Under the pieces are notes generated by a model, which worked only from the letters and a program-made list of their open reading frames with translations, did not search any database and was not told the DNA's origin. The position numbers were made by a program, and so were the translations under genes. A DNA stretch of 64,000 nt from Lagopus muta (lineage: Eukaryota; Chordata; Aves; Galliformes; Phasianidae): the NCBI RefSeq assembly GCF_023343835.1, contig NC_064434.1, positions 6,491,505 through 6,555,504 of the forward strand, given 5' to 3'. The stretch's first letter is position 1. Every line of letters starts with the position of its first letter. Positions 46,476 to 57,900 of this stretch are shown one piece after another.

Positions 46476-46787
46476 ATGCGGCGGGCGCTGCTCACCGTTC
46501 TGCTGCTGCTGTGCCGCCCGTTCCCCGCCGCCCCCCGCCCCGCCCGCCCCGACGGCCCCGACGGTCCCGACGTCCCCGGTTCGGGGATCCCCGCGGCGGA
46601 GGGGAGGTCCGAAGCACTGTGGCCGCCGCTGCCCGCGGAGCCGTGGAGGGCGAGGAGGGACGACCCGCCGCTTTCCATCGACCTCACGTTCCATCTTCTG
46701 CGGCACCTCCTGCTGCTCGCCCGCGCACAGAGCGAGCGCGCCCGCGCCGACACCAACCGCCGCATCCTCGACGCCGTGGGACGCTGA
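46476..46787 (+). CDS. UCN: UCN, urocortin precursor
   Basis: One coding exon of 103 residues. The signal peptide (MRRALLTVLLLLCRPFPA) is followed by a Pro/Asp-rich pro-region. A cleavage site WRARR precedes a 40-residue peptide that begins DDPPLSIDLTFHLLR and ends RRILDAV. GR and the stop follow, giving a C-terminal valine amide. SIDLTFHLLR is identical to human urocortin 1. The second half is more divergent and more arginine/alanine-rich. UCN binds CRF receptors 1 and 2 and CRF-binding protein, and acts in stress, feeding and heart function. The 369-codon open frame reaching upstream is rejected because the TATA box lies inside it. Confidence 0.95.
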   Translation: MRRALLTVLLLLCRPFPAAPRPARPDGPDGPDVPGSGIPAAEGRSEALWPPLPAEPWRARRDDPPLSIDLTFHLLRHLLLLARAQSERARADTNRRILDAVGR

Positions 46788-47842
46788 GCCCCGCGCCGGC
46801 ACCGCACCGCGCCGGGACCGCTCCGATGGGTGCGCGGCTGCGGGACTGCCCCTCGGGACGGCTCCGCTCCGATTTTGTAATAAAACGCTGTAGAAAAGCC
46901 GTAGTGTGGACTCGCATGCGGGACATCGTTTCCATCTGCGCCGCATCCCCAACTTCGGATATTGGTAAGACCCTCCCCGAGCCCCCCCCGATCCAGGCTG
47001 AGTGGCCCCGATTGTGCCCCTATCCCCACCCAGCAGCCATCACTGCCCTCCATCCCCTTCCGCTGCTGAAGGCCGCAAGCCGAGCTGGGATCCGTGGGGC
47101 ACAGAGACACGCGGTCCCTGTCCCCGTGCATCAGCGGTGACGTGGGGTGGCTGACGTGGTGCGGTGCGGCAGCGGGGTGGGGGCACAGGCCGTGACCCAC
47201 CGGTAATTGCAGTGCTGTGTGCTCAGCCCGGCGCTGTTTGCTCGGTGCACCCAGGGGACGGTGCTGCCAGACGGTGCTGCGGGGGTGGCAGACGTGGGTG
47301 CTCCCCCCAGACACGGGGCTGCAGGCAGAGCGCAGAGCCCTGGGGTGAGGGGCACCCAACTCATCCCCACACACCACACCTCACAGTGTCCTCTGCATTG
47401 GTTTAATGAGGGCTGACGGCAGCCCCACCATGTGGGGCTCGTAGCAGTCGTAGGGCTGTAGGGTTTGCTGATGCCAATGTTGTGCTGTGAATCCAGCTCA
47501 GTGCTGACCTGCACCGGACATTGGCCTCAGCACTGTGATCAGCACAAAGTCCCCCTCCCATCTCATCCCCATCCCCATCTCATCCCCATCCCCATCCCCA
47601 TCCCCATCCCCATCCCCATCCCATCCCCATCCCAACCCCATTCCATCCCTATCCTACCCCCATCCTCACTCCATCCCTCTCCCCATCCCCATCCTCACTC
47701 CATCCCCATCCCGTCCCCATCCCATTCCCATCCCCATCCTATCCCCATCCCATCCCTATCCTATCCCCACCCTCACTCCATCCCCACCCTTCTTCACCCC
47801 ATCCCCTGCCACCCCATCTCCATCCCATCCCCATCCCTTTCC
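46788..47842. other. Convergent gap between UCN and TRIM54
   Basis: UCN has a poly(A) signal at about 46879 (AATAAA). TRIM54 has a likely ATTAAA on the minus strand at 47402-47407. From 47565 to about 47865 the gap is a CCCCATC repeat. Confidence 0.55.
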
Positions 47843-47865
47843 TCATCCCACCCCCATTCCTCTTA
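47565..47865. repeat. CCCCATC / CCCATC array
   Basis: About 300 bases of tandem CCCATC and CCCCATC units in the presumed 3' UTR of TRIM54. It resembles the array at 9360-9745. Confidence 0.9.
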
Positions 47866-50283
47866 TCACACCCAGCTCATCCCCACAGAGCATCTCACCA
47901 TGGGGAGAGCTCAGTGGCTTCTGCCTTTGCCCCACATCTGTGGAGAAAAAGCAGTGGACAGTTGGAGGGAGGATCATATGGTGCAGTGCGGGACCATGTA
48001 CCATACAGAGCCACACTGCAGCCACAGAAGTGCCATGGTGACTTCAGCACAGCATGGCACTGCACGGCACAGCACGCACTCACCCTCAGCAGCCTCAGGT
48101 GCCTCCAGGTTTTCCTCATCCCCCACACCCTCACTGCTGTCTGTGGGTCCGTCCCCATCATCCTCACCCAGCACTTCTGTGAGGCACAACTCAGTGTGAG
48201 GACATCCCTGTAGCAGTCTCCCCCCCCCGAGGCAGTGCCTGCCCCACACTGGCACCTGGCTGGAAGTCAATGGTGCGCAGCATCTCGGCCACATGGTCCA
48301 CATTGATGGAGAAGTGGTCCATGCTCTCATAACCGGGCTCAGGGCGGCTGCTCATCGACACCTTGGACATGTCTGTGATCCTGGGAGTAGAGCAAGCAGC
48401 GTCAGCCCTGCCCACCTACCCCCTACGCCATCCCCATCTCATTCCCATCTCCATCCCATCCCTTCCCTTCCCATCCCATCCCATCCCACCCTACCCCTAC
48501 TCACTTCTTCAGGAGCTCCTTGGAGTGCTGTGGGGGAAAGCAGAGTGCCGTCAGCATCCCAGGAGCAACGCACCAAGCCACAGAGCACAGGGCAGAGCCC
48601 CCAGCATGCAGCCCCCCCAGACACCTGCAGGTACACGGCCATCTGGGGCTCCTCCATGGCCTGGATGGCCGTCTCCACCAGCTTGGAGGAGGCCTCCAGG
48701 TGGTCCCCATACTGCCGGATGAGGCCGCGCACGCGTTGCACCTTCGTCTCCTGCTCGCGGGTGACGCTCTGCAGCAGCTCCTTCTTGCGCTCCTCCAAGA
48801 TGCTGCAGAGCGAGTCGAAGCGCAGCCCCACGTGTTGCTTCTGCCGGCGGCCGTTCTCCTGCGGGACCCCCCAGGGGCTCAGGGGGCTGCCATGCTCTCA
48901 GCCCAGCCCTACTGATGGCATTGCCCCGGGAACACCCGCATTCCGTGCCTGCAGCGGGCATTTCCCTCCCAAGAGCGTCCCACGAGGTGGACACAAGCCA
49001 CGGCGTGGGGGTCCCAAACCACGCAGACCCCACGCACGGGGTCTGGGGGCGGGGGGGGGGGAGGAGAACGCACACACAGGGCAGCCCCACCTCGATGGTG
49101 CGGCAGATCTCCTCCATCTGCGTGATGATGGCCTGGATGCGGTCGTTCCCCGCCACCAGCATGGCGATGCCGTCGCTCAGCTCGCTCTGGGGGGCGGAGC
49201 AGCGTTGGGATCGCGCCGGGAAACCTCCCCACCGTGCCCACCCCCCCAACCCCTGGGGGTATCCCACCTTCTGGCGCTGGTACACGGCGGGCAGAGGGGC
49301 GACCTCGCAGTCCTTGTGAGCGCCGAACACCTTGCAGAGCGAGCAGGTGGGCGCCTCGCAGCGCAGGCAGTAGATGTTGATGCGCTCGTCCTCATGCTCC
49401 TCGCACATCAGATGTTGCTCCGCCTTCGCGTGCAGGGGGCTGCGGGTCGGGGTGGGGGGTGGGGAGAAGGCGCTGCGCCCCACGGCACAGCCCCACGGCA
49501 CCCCTCTTCCCTATAGCATCCCCCGCCTCACCGCACCCCTACGCCCCACCGCACCCCCAGCCCCACAGGAGCCCCTTTACCCCAAATCCCCACCCTCGAG
49601 CCTTATTTCCCTCGTGTTCCCTGCGCAACCCCCCATACCCCACACGCCACGGCACCCCCCTGCCCAACCTCACCCCACGGTGCCCCCAAGCCCCTCAGAC
49701 GCCCCCTTTAACCCCAATCCCCCGCCCCCCAAAAACGGGCTCCCTCCAATCTGTGTCCCGCCCCGCCCAACCGTGGGCCGCCCCGCACCGCGCGGACTCC
49801 TGTTTGTAGATGTCGATGATGTTCTCCACCAGCAGGTTCCGCTGCAGCCCGTACACCCCGTGCCGGTCCAGCACCACCTCGTGGCGGCACGACGGGCACC
49901 GGAACCGTCCCCCGGACGGCCCTGCGCCGGAACCCCGCGACTGCCACAGCGGGTTGGAGGCCTAGGGGAGGGGGACGGGGTGGAAGGGGAGAGCAGGGCG
50001 GGGGGGGTCAGCGCGCCGCTTCGGGAGAGAGACCCCCCCCCTCCTCCTCCCATGCACGGAGCCCCCAACCCAGGGCACAGCGCACCACGTCCCGGCGCCC
50101 CGCCTCGGCCCGCACCTGGAAGACGTCGTTGGCACACTTGCGGCAGAGGTTGTGCTGGCAGGGCAGGATGACCACGGGCTTGGTGAACATCTCCAGGCAG
50201 ATGGGACAGATGAGCTGCTTCTCCAGGCTCTCCATGCTGCGCGCTTCCGCCAGCAGCGGCTTCAGCCCCACCGCGAAATTCAT
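47843..50283 (-). CDS. TRIM54: TRIM54 (MURF3), muscle RING-finger ubiquitin ligase
   Basis: Minus-strand exons: 50116-50283, 49789-49961, 49268-49439, 49091-49186, 48625-48858, 48505-48527, 48256-48380, 48084-48176, and a tentative last exon 47843-47937. Order: RING finger ([22 protein letters not shown]), family region ([20 protein letters not shown]), B-box 2 ([26 protein letters not shown]), coiled coil, COS box ([18 protein letters not shown]), acidic tail. It binds microtubules and sarcomeres in striated muscle. The match to human TRIM54 is closest in the RING and B-box, including the [10 protein letters not shown] linker. Without the last exon the protein is about 361 residues (human 358), so the real tail may end soon after 48084. 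The last exon is supported only by a TTTTTCTCCACAG acceptor and an open phase. Confidence 0.92.
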
Positions 50284-50933
50284 CGCCGCGGTCCCGGTAC
50301 CTCTCCGGTACCGCTCCTGTCCCGCACTGCCCCGTTCCGGCCCCGCAGCTCTAATTTTAGCCGCCCCCGCCCCGTCGGGGCCGCGCAGCTGTCGGCGGCG
50401 TCGGGTGACACTGAGTCACGGCGGGCGGCCGTCCCACCGCCGGGGTCACTCCGTCCCGACGCCCCCCGGGAGCGGCACGGCGCTGCCCCCACCAGCCCAG
50501 CCCAGCCCCACCGCCGCCCCTCCGAGACAAGAGACCACGCCGCCGAACTCCCCCCCCCATCATCCTTTAATGGTGCTCATAAAATCTATACAAACCCACG
50601 GAAAGTGCCTGAAGGGTCCCAGCCCCATAGCGAGCGTGGTGCGGCCCCGCGGTGGGGCAGAGAGGGGGCACGGCAGGCGGCCCCTCCTCTTCCTCCTCCC
50701 AAACCCCCCACCCCACCCCGTCAACCCCAGAGCAGCGTTTGGCACCCAGCGCCCGTCAGGGGGGTCCGGCCCCGCGGTTACAGTGCTACCGGTCTCGGTC
50801 ACAGCGCTGCAGGACGTTTTCACCTGAGATTGTGCCCCCCCCACACCCCCTGATGGGGTCCTAGGGAGCGGCGGTGGTCCAGGAGGAGGCTCTCCACCCC
50901 CCCTCCTCCCCCTCCCCCGGCACATAGGCAGCC
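50284..50933. promoter_or_regulatory. TRIM54 promoter region and 3' UTR of the CSP gene
   Basis: Both neighbours are on the minus strand. GC-rich sequence after 50284 should hold the TRIM54 promoter, with a CAGCTG E-box near 50386. From about 50560 it is the 3' UTR of the next gene, with ATTAAA at 50566-50571. Confidence 0.5.
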
Positions 50934-53900
50934 CTATGCCTCGCTCCTGGCTCCGGCAGCGGGCAGGGGCTGTGCACCGCTTGGGGAGGGCTGCGCTTCC
51001 ACCGGGTCCTGGGGGTCTGGAAAGAAAAGGTGTGGATCAGTTGACCTGGGGAGGGGTCCTGGGGGTCCGGGCAGTGATATGGGGCTGCCTGCTGGCATCA
51101 GCACAGTCCTCAGGTTGCAGACCCTGAGGAATCCAAGGGAGCTCCCAGCCCATGTGTCCCACCAGCCCCCAGCCCTGCGGCCCCCCCCTGCAGGTCCCTG
51201 TGAACCGGGAGCATCATGTGGGTCACAATTTCAGACCCCAACTCACCGCCGCCATCGTCCGCCTCCAGGTCCTTGGGGTCAACGTACTTATAGGACTCGT
51301 CTTCACGGGGCGGGCAGCACCTCCCACAGCAGAAGAAGCAGCAGCAGAAACAGCAGCAGCAGGTCAGCACGCCGCAGCACAGCGCCAGGGCCTGCAGGAT
51401 GGGATGTCACAGCCTGCAGCTCCCCACAGACCACCGAGGCTACCCTGAGACCCCTGGGACACCCTAAGAGCCTCGGATTGCCATGAGAGCCACGGGGCTG
51501 CTCTGAGACTCCAGGGCCCAGCTGCCATGTGATCCCCAGGGCCACTATCAGACCCCAGGGCCACATGAGACACCAGACCCAGATACTGAGATCCCAGGGC
51601 AGCCTTGAGACCTCTGGGGCCACCCTGAGACCCCGGTGTCCAACCGCCATGAGAATCCCAGGGCCACTGTAGGACACCTGGAGCCACCCTAAGACCTTGG
51701 GGCCCTCCTAAGACCCCAGACCCAGGCACTGTGAGTCCCCAGGGCTGCGTTGAGACCCCTGGAGCCTCATTGAGACCCCTGGAGCCACCCTTATACCCCT
51801 GTGTCCAGCTGCCCTAAGATTTCTAGAGCCCAGGAGTCACTTTGTGAGCCCAAGGCCCTCCTGAGACTCCAGACCCAGGCACTGTGAGACTCTGTGGCTG
51901 CATTGAAACCCCTGGAGCGTCACTGAGACCCTCAGGGTGACCCTGAGACCCAAGTGTCCAGCAGCCATGAGATCTCCAGGGCCACTGTAAGACCCCGGGA
52001 GCCACCGTGAGACCTCAGGGCCCTCCTGAGACCATAGACCCATACACTGTGAGAAACCAGGGCTGCCTTGAGACCCCTGAGTCTGCACATTGAAACCTCC
52101 GGGGTCACTCTGAGATGGTCAGGGTCACCCTGAAATACCAATGGCCAGCTGCTATGAGAATCCCAGCACCACTGTAAGACCCTGGGAGCCATCGTGAGAC
52201 CCCAGGGCCCTCCTGAGACCCCAGATTCAGACACCGTGAGACTCCAGGACTGCCTTGAGACCCCTGGAGCCTCACTGAGACCCCCAGTGTCCAGCTGCCA
52301 TGAGAATCCCAGGGCTATTGTACTACACCTGCAGCCACCCTAAGACCCTAGACCCAAGCACTGTGAGACTCCAGAGCTGCTCTAAGACCCCTGGAGCCTC
52401 GCTGAGACCCCTGGGGCCATCCTGAGATCCCAGTGTCCAGCTGCCCTAAGATTCCCAGGGCCACTGTAAGACCTCAGGAGCCACCACGAGACCTCAGGGC
52501 CCTCCTGAGACCCCAGGGCTGCCTTGAGACCCCTGGAGCTGCACATTGAAACCTCTGGGGCCACTCTGAGACAGCCAGGGCCACCCTGAAATCCCAGTAG
52601 CCAGCTGCCATGAGAATCCCAGGGCCACTGTACAACACCTGGAGCCACCCTAAGACATTGGGGCCCCCCTAAGATCCCAGACCCAGGCACTGTGAGATCC
52701 CAGGGCTGCCTTGAGACCCCTGGAGCTCCATTGAGCCCCCTGGGGCCACCCTGACACCCCAGTGTCCAGCTGCCCTGAGAACCCCAGGGCCATTGTAAGA
52801 CCTTGGTATCCACCATGAAGCCTCAGGGCCAACTGAGACCCCAGACCCAGACCCTGAGAGACCCCAGGGCTGTCTTGAGACCCCTGTGGCTGCACATTCA
52901 AACCTCTGGGGCCACTCTGAGCTGCTGAGGACCACCCTGAAATCCCAGTGGGCAGGTGCTGTGAGATCCCCAGGACCACTGTAAGACCCCAGGGCCACAT
53001 GAGACCCCAGATTCAGACAATGTGAGACTTCACGGCTGCCTTGAGACCCCTGGAGCCTCACTGAGACCCCAGGGCCACCCTGAGATCCCAGTGTTCAGCT
53101 GCCCTAAGATCCCCAGGGCCACTGTAAGACCTTGGAAGCCACCGTGAGACCTCAGGGCCCTCCTGAGACCCCAGACCCAGACACTGTGAGACCCCAGGGC
53201 CACCTGAGACCCCTGGGGCTGCCAAGTGAAATCTCTGGGTCCACTCTGAGATGGCCAGGGCCACCCTGAAATCCCAGTGGCCAGCTGCCCTAAGATCCTC
53301 AGGACCACTTTAAGACCCCAAGAACCACCGTGAGACCCCAGGACCCTTCTGAGACCCCAGACCCAGACAGACCCTAGGGCTGCCTCGAGACCCCTGGGGC
53401 CACTTTGAGATGCCCGTGGCCACTCTGAGACCCCGGTGTCCATCTGCCCCGAGATCCCAAGGTCACTGTAAGACCCCCGGGGGCACCGTGAGACCCCCAC
53501 GCCCAGCTCCTCGGCGCCCACCTGGAACCACCACTGGGACATGAGGAAGTAGTGACGGACGGCATCGTCTCCGAACTGCTCGGCCACGTAGAGGCCCAGC
53601 GATCCGTACTGATCGTACAGCCGTCTCCGGTCGGCGTCGCTGAGCGTGGCGTGAGCGCTGTTGATCTCCTTGAAGCGTTCGGCCGCCGCCGGGTCGTCCG
53701 GGTTCTTATCGGGGTGGTAGCGCAGCGCCAGCTTCCTGGGGGCACACGGGGACACGGGGCGGTCCGGCACGGCTCGCTACCGAGCGCTACGGCCGCCCCA
53801 CGTCCGCCGTACCGATACGGAGCGGTACGGAACAGCACGGCCCGCCCCGCGCCCGCCGTACCGGTACGCCCGCTTGATCTCCTCGGGCGAGCTGCCCTTC

Positions 53901-53974
53901 TCCAGCCCCAGGACGCGGTAGAGGCTCTCTCCGACCCTCGACAGTTTCCGCTGCGGCCTGCCCGGCTCCGCCAT
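50934..53974 (-). CDS. DNAJC5G: Cysteine-string protein, DNAJC5 family, at the DNAJC5G position
   Basis: Four minus-strand exons (53862-53974, 53522-53735, 51247-51391, 50934-51016) encode 184 residues. The J domain is complete ([26 protein letters not shown] with the HPD motif, [15 protein letters not shown]). The cysteine string reads [20 protein letters not shown], which is palmitoylated in this family. An acidic [12 protein letters not shown] segment follows. CSPs are Hsc70 co-chaperones on synaptic and secretory vesicles. Mammals have DNAJC5G, a testis-biased CSP, between SLC30A3 and TRIM54, so the same neighbour supports orthology. The string here is fuller than I would expect for a degenerate copy. 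Intron 2 (2.1 kb) is a satellite array. The start [10 protein letters not shown] is chosen by J-domain spacing; an in-frame upstream ATG exists. Confidence 0.88.
51400..53515. repeat. Higher-order minisatellite of about 160 bp in DNAJC5G intron 2
   Basis: The marker ACCCCAGACCCAGGCACTGT and variants recur at about 51714, 51868, 52030, 52217, 52346, 52676, 52838, 53009, 53170 and 53357. That gives a long unit near 160 bases and about 11 to 13 units. Each unit is built from shorter CTGAGACCCC-type subunits. The array fills the intron almost to both splice sites. Long minus-strand open frames here come from the repeat. Confidence 0.9.
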
Positions 53975-54960
53975 GGCCGCGGCAACGGCCGGAGGGCAGC
54001 GGGCGCGGGGCAGAGCCCGGCCGGGCCGGCAGGGAGCGCGGAGCCGCGGCCGCTTCCTTCCGTCCGTCCGTCCGTCGGTCGGACACCGCCCCGAGCGGGC
54101 GGAGCTTGGGCTGCGGGGCGGCACGGCGGAGGGCTGCGAGCGCCAGGCATCGGCCCCAGCGTCAGCCACCAGAGTCCCACACCGACCCCCAGCCCCTAGT
54201 CCTCAGCCCCAGGTCTACCCCCACCTCCCCAGCTCCTCCCATTAGCCCCCCCAAGATTAGTCCCCCCACCAGCCCCCAACCCCCAGGTTTATCCCCCCAG
54301 CCCCCAGAAACAAGCAGCAGGCCCCAGTTGGTGCCCGCCCCATTGGAGACACCCCCTAACACCACCCACTCAGTCCCCACGCCGGACACCTCCGCAGCGC
54401 TGTGCCCCCCCCCCCCGCCACCCCCCTCCTTTTTCCCCCCTCTCCTCGCTCTGAGCCATCGGCGGTGGCCGCGCTGCTCCTTTATTCCGGTACAAAACGA
54501 AAGGCGGCCACGTACAGTACGGAGCGGGCGGCAAAGCGGAGGGGGGGCCCCACTGCCCCCATGGCCCCCGGCCCGAAGAACCTGAGCAAGAAGCATGGCA
54601 CGGCCCAGCCCTGGAGGGATGGGGGGGCCCGAGGAGCAGCCCTTGCCCCAGCGTGGTCCCCTCCCCCCAAAAAGCAATCTTCGGGGGGGGCCAGTACGGC
54701 CTCACCGCCACGAGGCTGGAATGCAAAGGAGTGTTTGAATATCAAACCTCCCCCTCCCCACCCCCCACGTGCCACGCGGGGGTGTCGGAGCGCAAGGAGA
54801 AATCCCCCCCCATCCCTGATGGTCTGCAGCAGCGCCGAGGGGGCGGCTACTCAGAATAAATACAAATAAATACAGATTCCAGCAACGCAGGACCCGACCC
54901 GGGATCCCGCTGGGTGGGTGGGGGGAATGGTGGCACTGTGCCCCCCCGGGGCCGGCGGGC
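53975..54960. other. Region between the CSP gene and the UCKL1-like gene
   Basis: CpG-rich CSP promoter up to about 54120, then C-rich low-complexity sequence. A minus-strand AATAAA at 54481-54486 marks the end of the UCKL1-like transcript, so 54481-54960 is its 3' UTR. Confidence 0.6.
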
Positions 54961-57900
54961 TCAGCAGTCCATGGCTTCGCTGTCGGTGCAGGCAGGCGGC
55001 GCGTCGGTGCCGAAGTACCTGTCCCCAAAGTTCCCTGCGGGAGACAGGGAGAGAGGTGAGCGGGGTGACCGACAAGAGCACCTCCCCCACTCCCCCTCCC
55101 GCCCTCACCGATGCCGGGGATGATGTGGAACTCCTCGTTGATCCTCTTGTCCACGGCCGTGGTGATGATGCGGACTCGGGGGAAAGCGTAAGCCACCGAG
55201 TGCACCCCCATCTCGGCCATCAGCAGCGACAGCAGGAAGATGCGCTCCTCCGGCACGTCGTGGTCCTGCAGCACGGCACCATCAGAGCCCTGCCTGCACC
55301 CCCCCGGTGGGCTGTGAGACCCCCACCCTGCCCGGCCCCTCACCAGCAGCACGCGTACGGCCATCATGGCAGCAGCGCCGGTGGACACGGTGCTGTCCAT
55401 GAGGATGACGTAGTCCTCGCTGATCTCCTTGGGCAGGCGCAGGTAGTGCAGCTGGAGGAGGACAGGCAGTCAGGCACCGAGGCGGTGTGCTGGGGGCTCA
55501 GGCTGGGGGCTGCAGGTGCTGCTCACCTCGGGCTCCCCCGTGTCGTGGTTGGTCTGGATCAGAATCTTGCCCAGGCGGATGTCCTTGCAGACGGCGGTCA
55601 GTGCTTGCTCCATGGTCTCCCCGGCTCTCAGGATGGACACGCCAGTGATCTAGGATGGGACAGGAGCCCTGCGTTATGGCCACATCCTCTGCATTCACAG
55701 CATCCCTGCTGAGTCTCTGTCCCCCTCATTCTGAACCCAGCTGCTCCCACAGGACCTGGTGGGACCCACAACTATCCCACAGGGCAAGGGACCACCCTAC
55801 AGCTGACCAATGGTTGGCCAACAGCTGACTGACAGTTGACCAATGGCTGACAAAGCAATGGCTGACCGGCGGTTGACCAACAGTTGACCAATGGTTGCTC
55901 AATAGTTGACTGACAGTTGACCAGTGGTTGATCAAGCAATGGCTGATCAGTGATTGACGAACAGCTGACCAATGGTTGGCCAACAGTTGACTACTAGGTG
56001 CCCAATGGTTGACCACTGCACTGTCCCAGTTGGTACCCAGTGCATAAGGGGACTGGTACATCTCACCCGCTGTCTATGGAACCTCTTCCCTTCATAGGTC
56101 GTCCCCTGCGGCGTCTCCACCGTGACTGACTGCAGAAAGGAAAGATGAAGAGAGTGTGGGCAAAGCCATCTCCACATGGCCCCACTGCCTCTGGGGCAAT
56201 AGGGATGGAGGGTCAGGGCCACACCTTCAGTGGGAGGAAGGAGAGCGCGTGCTCAATCAGCAGCCGCATCAGGCGCTTGGAGTAGAAGATGAACTCGTCC
56301 CTGGTGGTGTCCTTGTTCCTGTGGGAGTTTGGGTGCTCAGTAGCCATGTGGCCAACAAGGGACGTGAGCACAGAGCAGCCCTTGAGGCTGGAGGCTGCGG
56401 ACATCTGACAGCGTGGGAGGAAGCCTACAGAGGTGGTGGGGGATTGGAGCATCCCAATGGGGAACGACTGAGAGCCCTGAGACCCCTCAGCCTGGGGGAG
56501 AGAAGGCACAGATCTGTGAGATTTCCATGAAATTCTGAGAGGTGCGGCGAGACTGCGCCAACGCTGCAGTGCTGAAGGAGGCGAGATAGAAAGTAAGTAA
56601 ACACCCCACAGCACGTTACTTTCTTGAGAACACAAGGGAGACAAAGGAGCCCTAACAGCTCTCAGCTGGTCAGCAGATGGAAGTGGTGGCGTTGGCAACG
56701 GTCCCTGAGAGGCAGAAGTATATTGGATATTTTTATTCTGTATTTTGGGACATCATCTCCCACTTCTCACCATCGCACGGCGCAGATGACAGACAGCCCA
56801 CCAACAGCAGCACTGGAGAAGGGCAAAGCAATTGCTTCTATCTCAGGGGTATTTCTGTGCTCAGATCTGGGTACCTTGCAGCCAGGAGCTCTGCGAGGAC
56901 CAGGAAAGCCCAACAAGCCTTAGCACAAACTGGGCAGTGCATCCTGCCAAGGCACAAAGTCCAGGAGCTCAGGGCAGAGCTGACCCAAGCCCTGAAGCCT
57001 TGACTGCCAACGTATGTCCTGGAGCCCTTCCATGTGTACACAGGGACCAGTGTGCAAACAATGGCAAGGAAACACCATGCTGTGTCCACACAGGGCTACT
57101 TTCTGCTCCCCACCTCTGCACAAAAGCTGAGGATTGCCCTGGAATCTCCTTCTCCCCAAGATGCCAAGCCTGGATTTGCCGTGACGCAGTGAGCTGCTCA
57201 ACTGCTGCCAGCTCACAATGCTCACAGACGGCTGCGGCATGGGGAGCCCCAGCACCGTGCAACAGGGCTGCCAGCAGCCAGTGAGCAGGAAGGCAGATCA
57301 GAAAGGCTGATCATCTATGAGCACCAGAGCCAAAGCCACTGAGCCGCCCCCAAACACAGCACCCTTTCACCAGAAGAGTTTCTCAGCCCAGGTTCCTAAA
57401 AATCGCGTTGCTTCACTTTTGCTTCCTTCCCATGGGCTTTGGTAGGATGTGAGGGGGTGGCTGATGGGCCAAGCCAACGCCCCTCATAAATGTGGTGTTT
57501 TTCTATTTACCATCTGGAAGAGGCAAAGTCCGCCTCCCCACAGCCCAGGCTGCAATGCACAGCGCTGCCGGTGAAGGGAGATTAGCGGGGCTGATCCCCT
57601 CCTCCCGAGCAGCTGAGCCAGCGCCCAGCTCTGAGCAGATTAAGTCTATCAGACACTTGTGTCCTGGGAACAGGAGGGCAAAGCAACATGTCACAGGTTC
57701 ACAGGACAAGGTCTCAACTTTATGAACGTGCTATTGCCACCTACAGAAAGCAGAGCATTGGCAAGGAACGAAAACCAGAGTGAGGACAAAGCTACAGAGC
57801 AGCACCTGGTTCCTGCTGGAAGCATTAAGGGGTGGGACAGGCAAAGTGTCATCACCTTTGGTATGGTCACCCTACAGAACAGTCCTTGTGGAAGGGACTC

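Noticed and set aside
45678-46787. 369-codon frame that would extend UCN upstream
   Set aside because: The CRE, TATA box and 5' UTR intron of UCN lie inside it; only the last 103 codons are the peptide precursor.
51400-53515. Possible CRISPR-like or protein-coding repeat
   Set aside because: Repeats vary in length and sequence and have no spacers; this is an intronic satellite in an animal gene.
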